A stretch of 64,000 nt of DNA from Bidens hawaiensis (lineage: Eukaryota > Streptophyta > Magnoliopsida > Asterales > Asteraceae): NCBI GenBank assembly GCA_021521415.1, contig JAIQDT010009173.1, positions 1 through 64,000 on the forward strand, read 5' to 3'. Made by a program: the position numbers and the translations under genes. A model generated the notes under the pieces. It made no database searches, was not told where the DNA came from, and was given only the letters and a program-made list of their open reading frames with translations. Positions 56,700 to 64,000 of this stretch are shown piece after piece (within the stretch, counting starts at the first letter, position 1; each line of letters begins with the position of its first letter).

Positions 56700-57856
56700 C
56701 ATTTTCTTTCTCCTTTATCTCCTTCAGTTTTCTTTATCTCATGTGTTCAGCAGTATTCCTTTCATCATCCTTAATTTTCTTTGTCATCATCATTACGAAT
56801 TTTTCCTCCACTTTCTTCTTACTTACTGATTCAACAATGTCAAAACCAGAGACATGTTCTACTGAGAATCCAGTTTTTCCTACATATTTTCTAAGGACAC
56901 TGGCTTTTCTTTTAATTCATCTTTGGCTCTCTGTACAATTCGTCTCTTCTCATCTTCATCTTCTTCTACTTTCATGGCTTTGCACAGATCTTCAATATCT
57001 TCAAAGCTCATCTTGCTAAATTGTTCATCTAGAATAATTTCTTTCTTTCAAGTGAGGCAGGTATTGATGCAACAATTTTATTTTGTGTTATCTTTTCTTT
57101 ATTACCTCATTTCTCTTCTTTTCAAACAAATAATCAAGATCTTTGTAAGAAAGATCCTTAATTTCTTCATATTTAATACCATGACCCATCAAAATAACAA
57201 TTCAAGGATCTTGTCTTTTCAGTTCCTCCATCCTTGCTTCAATGTTTTCAATGTGTATATAAAATAATTTAATTTGAGGTGAACTAGGTTCATCCTCTTC
57301 ATGTTTGATATCCTCCCCTTCTTCATCGTCTTCCATCTTAGATATATCCTCCAATGCACAAATATGTGGTTCATTGAGGTCCATATTCTTGTCTTTTTCA
57401 TACTCCTCTGGTATTTTCGTCTTCAATGGTACAATAAAAATAGTTTTTCACCTGTTTTTTCTTTTTCTTTCTTATGTTGTACTTTTTCTTTATGAAGTTT
57501 CTTTTTTTTAAAAAGATTCTTCAAAATTAGGTATGTTTTGACCATACCGTTTCATCTTTCTAGCAAATTTGACCAATGTCACAGGCCATTCCCTCTCAGA
57601 ATACCTTATTTCATTTAATTAAACCAAATTTGTCTTTTTAGAAGATGCTCTGGCCAGCTTATCCTTTATATTCTTTGCATCATAGTCAACCACCAACTGT
57701 TTGTCAAGATTTTCATAAACAGGTTCATCAATTTGTGTTGTCTTTATAGAAATTTCTTCTTGAAATGTCGGTCCCACTCTCTCTTGGATAACTCATTAAA
57801 TCACTGTCGTAACCCACGCCTAAGTGTCGATAAGAAGGTTAATGACGCTACCATTT
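56700..57856 (-). pseudogene. 5' interior of a family A element, acidic unrecognised protein
   Basis: Minus strand, starting just after the LTR: primer-binding-like TGGTAGCG, leader with GTGGGTTACGACAGTGA, then frames EEISIKTTQIDEPVYENLDK, YSEREWPVTLVKFARKMKRY, a strongly acidic block DISKMEDDEEGEDIKHEEDE (57345-57290) and helical MSFEDIEDLCKAMKVEEDED (about 57015-56955). The plus-strand reading is just CT-rich. The pieces look like one charged, coiled protein, not a standard gag. With 9691-10449 it gives both ends of the same family interior. Frames are broken by at least four stops. Confidence 0.45.
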
Positions 57857-58446
57857 TGTGTAGAACATTAGAGTATTAATGGCGGAAACACTAACACTCT
57901 AATTGTTGCTCACTGAACAATAGTGTAACAAACACACACAATAACTCAAAAGATTTCCATTTAATATTACGAAAGATACAAACAAAAATCAATTAGGGTA
58001 CAAAGGTGGAATGTCAGGATTCTTTAGCAGATTTCCATACAGGATTTGTTCTGCCGTCAAAATCACTATTATATCGTAGGTGTCAGGTGTGTCATAGGCA
58101 TGCCCTAAAATATTCCTTTTATAGGCCTAGCCCTAACATCTGACATTCCACTTTTAGAAACGCTAATCATTGGTGCATAATCAAACGTATTACAATAAAT
58201 GCGAAGTGTAAAACATGTCTTCGGGCAAGCTTTAAAACTTTACTTGTGTTGGGGAACAGTTCTCCGGGCAAACTTTACTTAGAATATTTTCCTTAGAAAA
58301 TATTCACCTGGTAGACTTCAATCCTCTTGACCATATCAAACTTTGCTCGATATAGTCCTACGAGCAAACTTTTTCTTAATAAATCCCTTCAACCCTTTGT
58401 TAATCTTAACTTATTGAACAAACCCAAGTGTCCTAGTAACACTGTA
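57857..58446 (-). mobile_element. LTR family A, copy 3 (truncated by Tekay insertion)
   Basis: Minus strand. The LTR 3' end TGTTCTACACA is at 57857-57867; similarity to 10850-11451 runs up to AACACTGTA at 58446, where the Tekay LTR starts. It has an internal deletion near 58225-58250 relative to copy 2. CTGTA (58442-58446) is the expected 5-bp target of the Tekay element; its second copy lies outside the window. Confidence 0.75.
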
Positions 58447-58900
58447 TGTAAGGCCCCGTCACCGGTAACCCTACTTTCGTGTTGGATTTACTCATAAACG
58501 CAGTTCTAAATATCAGAGTTAATTAAAACATTCGCAGAATTTAAAAACTTTCATAAAACATTTCATAACAAAACACGTTTTGTCTTAAAACATCATTTTG
58601 TCTTTCAAAATAAACGAAACATTAAACATAAACGTCTTGAGTCTTTCGATGCCAACCTCTTATTCAGTGCCAAGTGTCTCCTCAAGCGAGCTGCCTCATC
58701 CTACTCCCCTGCGTGCATACTAAAAGTCAGCTACGCTGAGTGAGTTCAAGTTAATTACATAATCATACAATACATTCTTACATTTCATACTTAACCTCTT
58801 AACTTTCTTTCGTACACACCTAAGTGCATATACTTTCATTCTTACCTTCGTACTTTCTTTACATACATAATCATACATTTTAAAGAGCCTTTCGCCCTAT

Positions 58901-59317
58901 AACCTCACAGATATTAAAAGGGTCTGGTCCCTAACATCACAGATATTATAAGGGTCTGGTCCCTAACATCACAGATATTACAAGGGTCTGGTCCCTAACA
59001 TCACAGATATTACAAGGGTCTGGTCCCAAACATCACAGATATTACAAGGGTCTGGTCCCCTAACATCTCAGATATTACAAGGGTCTGGTTCTTAACATCA
59101 CAGATATTATAAGGGTTTGGTCCCTAACATCACAGATATTATAAGGGTCTGGTCCCTAAAATCACAGATATTATAAGGGTCTGGTCCCTAACATCACAAA
59201 TATTATAAGGGTCTGGTCCCTAACATCACAGATATTATAAGGGTCTGGTCCCTAACATCACAGATATTATAAGGGTCTGGTCCCTAACATCACAGATATT
59301 ATAAGGGTCTGGTCCCT
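58901..59317. repeat. 32-bp tandem repeat, 13 copies
   Basis: Unit AACATCACAGATATTATAAG + GGTCTGGTCCCT, 32 bp, head to tail with 0-3 differences per unit (copy 5 has one extra C). It lies in the 3' part of the Tekay LTR. Confidence 0.95.
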
Positions 59318-59765
59318 AGTTTTCGAATATTCGTAGGGTTCGATTCCCTCTTCGTTACCATACAACCATCTTTTCCTTCTTTTATTAACTTTATTACGTT
59401 CATACACATAAGCATACATATCATACTTACCTTATACATAGCGTTACAACCTGACAGTACGTGCAATATCCGAAGATCGTTCACGTACCATCAAGCAATC
59501 ATTCATACATATCACATATATCACATATGGCATACACTTATCACTCAGGATAAATGTATTAACAACACATCGAGTATGCACACAGCCCCGAAAACATACC
59601 AAGGAATGGGGCTAGAAACTCACCTAAACACGGTTACGTTCACCGTTAATCCTAATCCCTTTCTTCAGTTGCGCACGGCAGACTGTATAACATGTATACG
59701 TATCAATTAACTATCACTTCTCATATTGCATTTCTATCTTTATATGACCCGCAACGAACGGGGGT

Positions 59766-59838
59766 CCGGGGGCAGTGCCCCTGGCAGCGGGGTCTAGGGG
59801 CGGCAGCCCCTAGCAGGGTCCAAGGGCAGAGCCCCTGG
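59766..59838. repeat. Three GC-rich hairpins
   Basis: 59766-59784 (GGGGGC/GCCCCT), 59794-59813 (CTAGGGGC/GCCCCTAG, perfect), 59820-59838 (AGGGC/GCCCCT), spaced 26-28 bp, each preceded by GGGTC. GC-rich island in AT-rich surroundings. Confidence 0.85.
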
Positions 59839-59848
59839 CTGGATATAG

Positions 59849-60203
59849 TAAGCGAACTTAACTTTAGGCGAAGTTAAACTTTAAGCGAACTTAGCTTTAG
59901 GCGAAGTTATCAGTTAGGCGAACTTGGCCGTAAGCGAAGTTATCAATTAGGCGAACCTGGGCTCAGGCGAAGTTACCAGTTAGGCGAACTTGGCCGTAAG
60001 CGAAGTTATCAATTAGGCGAACTTGGCCTCAGGCGAAGTTACCAGTTAGGCGAACTTGGCCGTAAGCGAATTTATCAATTAGGCGAACTTGGCCTCAGGC
60101 GAAGTTACCAGTTAGGCGAACTTGGCCGTAAGCGAAGTTATCAATTAGGCGAACTTGGCCTCAGGCGAAGTTATCGCTTTGAAGGCGAAGTTGCCCAGTT
60201 CGC
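59849..60203. repeat. 33-bp / 66-bp tandem repeat with alternating GCGAAGTT and GCGAACTT
   Basis: Alternating 33-bp units AGGCGAACTTGGCCGTAAGC... and AGGCGAACTTGGCCTCAGGC... forming a 66-bp higher-order unit, about ten 33-bp units in all. GGCGAAGTT and the near-complement AACTTNGCC give many possible short stems. Confidence 0.92.
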
Positions 60204-60540
60204 GGCGAAGTTGCCCAGTCCAGCCGCTGTTTGGTTTCTATCAAGCGTTTTGGCGATTTTAACACCCTTGTTATGGTTTAACATCACCCACTACGTTCCC
60301 CAACCGTTTTCGGTCGTTTATACACTATAAAGCTTGGATCTTTAAACTTCAAAGATCAAGAATCATACCTTTTTGAGCTTGTTTGGATCTCGTTTAACTT
60401 GTTTAATCACAACTAATCGCTCTCCCTCTCTCGGATATTTTTCGTTCCTCTCCTCGGCCGCCGGCGGTGTGTGTGGTGTGTGTGTGTTTTGGAGTGTTAG
60501 AGAATAAGATGGAATGAATGATAGTTTAGGGTTTAGGGGA

Positions 60541-60548
60541 TATTTATA
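60541..60548 (-). promoter_or_regulatory. TATA box of the Tekay LTR promoter
   Basis: TATAAATA on the minus strand, preceded by GGGAT and followed by CCCCTAAACCC. A CA/CCG-rich leader follows downstream (60490-60440). Same motif as in the LTR at 313. Confidence 0.6.
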
Positions 60549-60705
60549 TCCCTTAAAGCCCATGGACCTAAGGCCCATTCTCATTTAACCCATCTCAATT
60601 AATCTAAGTTCATGATCCGCTCCTTACTCGATATTAAATAATTAGTAACGCGAAATCACTAAACATAACTTTTTTTATTCAACATTAAAATTTTAGGATG
60701 TTACA

Positions 60706-60720
60706 AGTCTCCCCTTCTTA
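60706..60720 (-). other. Polypurine tract of the Tekay element
   Basis: Minus strand TAAGAAGGGGAGACT directly upstream of the LTR start TGTAACATCC, as in chromoviruses. Confidence 0.88.
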
Positions 60721-60748
60721 AAGAGGTTTCGTCCCCGAAACCTAACTA

Positions 60749-61427
60749 TTACATAAACAAACTAGGGTAAAACTTGCGCATCTCATCCTCGGCTTCCCAA
60801 GTAGCATCTGATCCCTTGCGGTGTTTCCATATCACTTTTACCAAAGGTATAATCTTGTGACGAAGCTGCTTCTCCTTACGATCAACGATCTCTATCGGTT
60901 ACTCGATGTAGTTCATTTGTTCATCAACCTCAATGTCCATCAATGGCACGTGAGACGTGTCATCAGCTAGACACTTCCTCAGATGGGAAACATGGAAGGT
61001 TGAATGAATTCCTTTTAACTCATCGGGTAAATCCAGTTTATAAGCTACTTCACCCACACGATCTACAATCTTGAACGGTCCAATGTACCTCGGACTCAAC
61101 TTCCCCCTCTTTCTAAAACGGATAATTCCTTTCCAAGGCGAGACCTTAAGCATCACATTGTTGCCAACGTTAAACTCAATTGGTCGTCGCCGCTTATCTG
61201 CATAAGACTTTTGTCTGTCTTGAGAGGCTTTCATTCTTGCTTTGATCTGATCGAACCTTGAAGACGTTTCTTGAACCACTTCTAGGCTTCCCATTTCTTT
61301 CTGACCAATCTCACCCCAACACACCGGGGTTCTACATCGTCTACCATAAAGCATCTCGAACGGTGGCATACCAATACTTGAATGGTAACTGTTGTTATAG
61401 GAGAACTCTGCCAGATGCAGATGATCA
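60749..61427 (-). pseudogene. Tekay integrase C-terminus with chromodomain
   Basis: Follows the nonsense codon at about 61427: DDHLHLAEFSYNNSYHSSIG, FEMLYGRRCRTPVCWGE, a helix DQIKARMKASQDRQKSYAD, GKLSPRYIGPFKIVDRVGEV, STFHVSHLRKCL. An in-frame TAA at about 60897 (a Gln codon in relatives) precedes the chromodomain-like end RKEKQLRHKIIPLVKVIWKH then ATWEAEDEMRKFYPSLF, stop at 60749. In chromoviruses this domain guides integration to heterochromatin; GPY/F and WxxH-type motifs are kept. Confidence 0.88.
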
Positions 61428-61429
61428 TC

Positions 61430-62638
61430 CTAACTTCCACCAAAATCTAAAACACAAGCACGTAGCATATCCTCAAGGGTTTGGATCGGCCTTTCAGACT
61501 GTCCATCGGATTGAGGATGATACGCCGTACCGATGTTCAACCTCGTCCCCATAGCTTCATGGAATTTCTTCCAGAACCTCGAAGTAAACCGTGTATCTCT
61601 ATCAGACACGATCGATAACGGTACTCCATGCTTGGTTACAACTTCTTTGATGAACAAGCTTGCTAACGTTTCTGACGAGATGGCCTCTCGTATGGGCAGA
61701 AAGTGAGCACTCTTGGTCAAACGGTCCACAATCACCCAGATGGTATCATGTTGCTTAGCTGTACGAGGTAGCTTAGTTATGAAATCCATGGTGATGTGTT
61801 CCCATTTCCACTCAGATATCTCTAGCGGTTGCATCTTCCCATAAGGCTTTTGGTGCTCGGCTTTGACTTGTAAGCAAGTTAAGCACTTACTAACATAATC
61901 CACTACATCATTCTTCATTCCTGGCCACCAGTAATCTCTTTTCAAGTCTTGGTACATCTTTGTAGCTCCAGGATGGATTGAGTACCTTGACTTATGAGCT
62001 TCATCTAAGATTCGACTTCTAAGATCACCATGGCGTGGGATCCACATACGGTCGAACCTAGTCTTAACTCCATGAGTGTTTTCCATCAACTCATCTTGCT
62101 GGCCATAAATCCTTTCTTTCTTTACTAACCCTTCATCTACTAACACTTCTGATTGCACTTTGATGATTTCTTCAAAAAGGCTTGGGTTCATGATCAGCTT
62201 GTATGACTTCACTGTTCCAAGGACTTCCTCATTCTTACGACTTAACGCATCAGCGACCACGTTAGCTTTACCGGGGTAATACTTAATCTCACCGTCGTAA
62301 TCCTTAATCAACTCCAACCATCTTCTCTGCCTCATGTTCAATTCTTTCTGCTCGAAGAAGTACTTTAAACTCTTATGATCTGTATAAATAGTACACTTAG
62401 TACCGTACAGATAATGCCTCCATATCTTAAGAGCATGCACTACAGCTGCTAACTCCAAATCATGCATCGGGTAAGTACTCTCATGGACCTTCAACTGTCT
62501 AGACGCGTAAGCTATCACCTTCCCTCGTTGCATCAATACGCAACCTAACCCTTGATGTGAGGCATCAGCACAAACAACGAAATCCTCGTCACCATCGGGT
62601 AGAGCAAGGATTGGAGCTTGCGTGAGTCTCTTCTTCAA
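61430..62638 (-). pseudogene. Tekay RNase H and integrase
   Basis: 402 codons open. RNase [64 protein letters not shown]. Integrase: [44 protein letters not shown] (first Asp), [11 protein letters not shown] (second Asp), [16 protein letters not shown] (Glu). All catalytic residues are present. The frame ends DFGGS-stop, where relatives have Trp: TGG to TAG at 61427-61429. Confidence 0.92.
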
Positions 62639-62641
62639 TTC

Positions 62642-64000
62642 TTAAAAGGCTTCTTCCTGAAACTTTCCCCAACTGAATACTATCGACTTTCGGGTCATAC
62701 CGGTCAGTGGTGCGGCTATCTTGGAGAAACCTTCGATGAATCTCCTATAGTAGCCAGCTAACCCTAGGAAGCTTCGTATATTAGTCGGATTCTGCGGAGT
62801 CTTCCAATTCGTTATCGCTTCAATCTTAGCTGGGTCCACGCTAATCCCCTCCGGATTAACCACGTGACCTAAAAATTGCACTTCTCTTAACAAGAACGCG
62901 CACTTCGAAAACTTGGCATACAACTTCTCCTTCTTCAGAGTCTCCAATACCTCTCTCAGATGCTCAGCATGGTCAGACTCGCTCTTTGAATAAATCAATA
63001 TATCATCGATGAAGACGATAACCGACTTATCCAACATCGGTCGACACACCCTATTCATCATGTCCATAAATGCTGCAGGAGCATTGGTTAGACCGAATGA
63101 CATTACGAGGAACTCGTAGTGTCCATACCGCGTTCGGAACGCTGTCTTAGGGATGTCTGCCTCTTTCACCTTCAGCTGATGGTAGCCTGATCTGAGATCT
63201 ATTCGTGAGAACCAACTTGAACCTTGCAGTTGGTCAAACAGATTATCAATCCTTGGCAAAGGATATCTATTCTTTACCGTAAGCTTATTCAACTCACGAT
63301 AGTCTATGCACATTCTCATACTTCCATCCTTCTTTTTCACGAACAATACTGGTGCGCCCCACGGGGAAACACTCGGTCTTATGAATCCTTTGTCGAGGAG
63401 TTCTTGCAGTTGGGACATCAATTCTTTCATCTCGGACGGTGCTAGACGGTAAGGCGCTTTTGCGACAGGTTGGGCTCCTGGTATTAAATCTATCTGAAAT
63501 TCTATCTCTCGCCCCGGTGGCAACCCCGGAAGATCCTCAGGGAATACTTCTGGGTAGTCGCGCACAATAGGAACATCTTTCATTTCTTTCGTCTCGGCCG
63601 TAGCGTTGACGACATACGCCAGGTAGGCACAACACCCTCGCCTTAGCAAACCCTCGGCTTTTATCATCGAAATGACATTAAGCCCAGAACTTTCCTTATC
63701 ACCATAAACCGTTACCGCACTACCATCCAATGACTTTAACCTTATCATCCTACTCTTACATACTATCTGAGCCTCAAACTCAGACAACCAATCCATACCC
63801 AAAACCACATCGAACCCTCCCAAGGTCATAACGTACAAGGTAACCGGGAACTCATGTCCTTCCAATTCTATCTTACAGTTCTTAACCATTTTTATTATTT
63901 TAACCGAAGTGTCACTGGCGGTTTCTACTACAAAAGTTTCAGGCACTCAGCAGCCTTTCATTTTAGCTAGTTTACTAAATGTCGTAGCTACAAAACTTCT
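62642..64000 (-). pseudogene. Tekay protease end and reverse transcriptase
   Basis: Protease C-terminal half: [17 protein letters not shown]; the active-site DxG lies beyond the window. [77 protein letters not shown], and [13 protein letters not shown] with the FIDD box (about 62995). A single TAA (62639-62641) where relatives have Glu separates it from RNase H, and TGA at 63947-63949 separates it from upstream protease codons (FVATTFSKLAKMKGC). Otherwise undamaged over 434 codons. Confidence 0.92.

Larger units (their letters stand above)
58447..60705 (-). mobile_element. 3' LTR of the Tekay-type gypsy element (2.26 kb)
   Basis: On the minus strand it starts TGTAACATCCTAAAATTTT at 60705 and ends ...GGGGCCTTACA at 58447. 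It is preceded by a polypurine tract. It contains a TATA box, three GC-rich hairpins and two tandem arrays. The 5' LTR is beyond the window. Confidence 0.88.

Noticed and set aside
58901..59317. Regular 32-bp repeats resembling a CRISPR array
   Set aside because: Units are contiguous with no unique spacers, lie inside a plant gypsy LTR, and are simple tandem repeats.

Overview
The window reads as transposon-dense plant nuclear DNA, most likely from a eudicot and plausibly an Asteraceae species. The organism call is inference: it rests on plant-type Ty3-gypsy (Tekay and Tat) and Ty1-copia lineages, short GT-AG introns, AT-rich spacers, and my recollection that several LTR and gag families resemble Asteraceae elements. 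I found no convincing intact host gene. Nearly everything recognisable is a mobile element, mostly degenerate and nested.

Layout. 1-312 is a copia fragment (minus), interrupted at 313 by a gypsy-type LTR with strong stem-loops and a TATA box. 2811-11545 holds two LTRs of one poorly known family (family A), a Mutator-like remnant, a complete 3.2-kb CACTA transposon with CCT target duplications (3852-7068), and a long LTR-like block containing a 224-bp perfect tandem duplication. 11546-13745 is the 5' part of a minus-strand copia element. 15243-24859 is a Tat-lineage gypsy element (minus) with both LTRs, a deleted protease, a damaged integrase, and a long, intron-containing ORF on the opposite strand. 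25038-30804 is a complete but non-coding LTR element with CTTTT target duplications; it carries an array of about eleven short hairpins whose stems vary in a compensating way.

30810-38181 is a graveyard: a fold-back element, a MITE candidate, a 5S-derived Cassandra-like LTR, and solo or truncated LTRs. 38456-44409 is a plus-strand copia element lacking its reverse transcriptase. 44410-53341 is a second plus-strand copia element that appears to have inserted into the 3' UTR of the first; its LTR and leader carry TTCGTTA hairpins. A related LTR in inverse orientation follows at 53342-54192. 54193-56699 is unresolved. 56700-58446 is a minus-strand family A element, cut by a Tekay-type chromovirus (minus) whose 2.26-kb 3' LTR (58447-60705) and almost intact pol (60749 to the window end) close the window.

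Themes worth following: (1) unrelated LTR elements here carry serial hairpins with conserved loops and covarying stems (910-1147, 1621-1832, 26583-27347, 44629-44792, 59766-59838); (2) each element class has lost a different domain; (3) the Tat antisense ORF is better preserved than the sense pol genes. All functional readings are by eye from motifs; no database search was possible.
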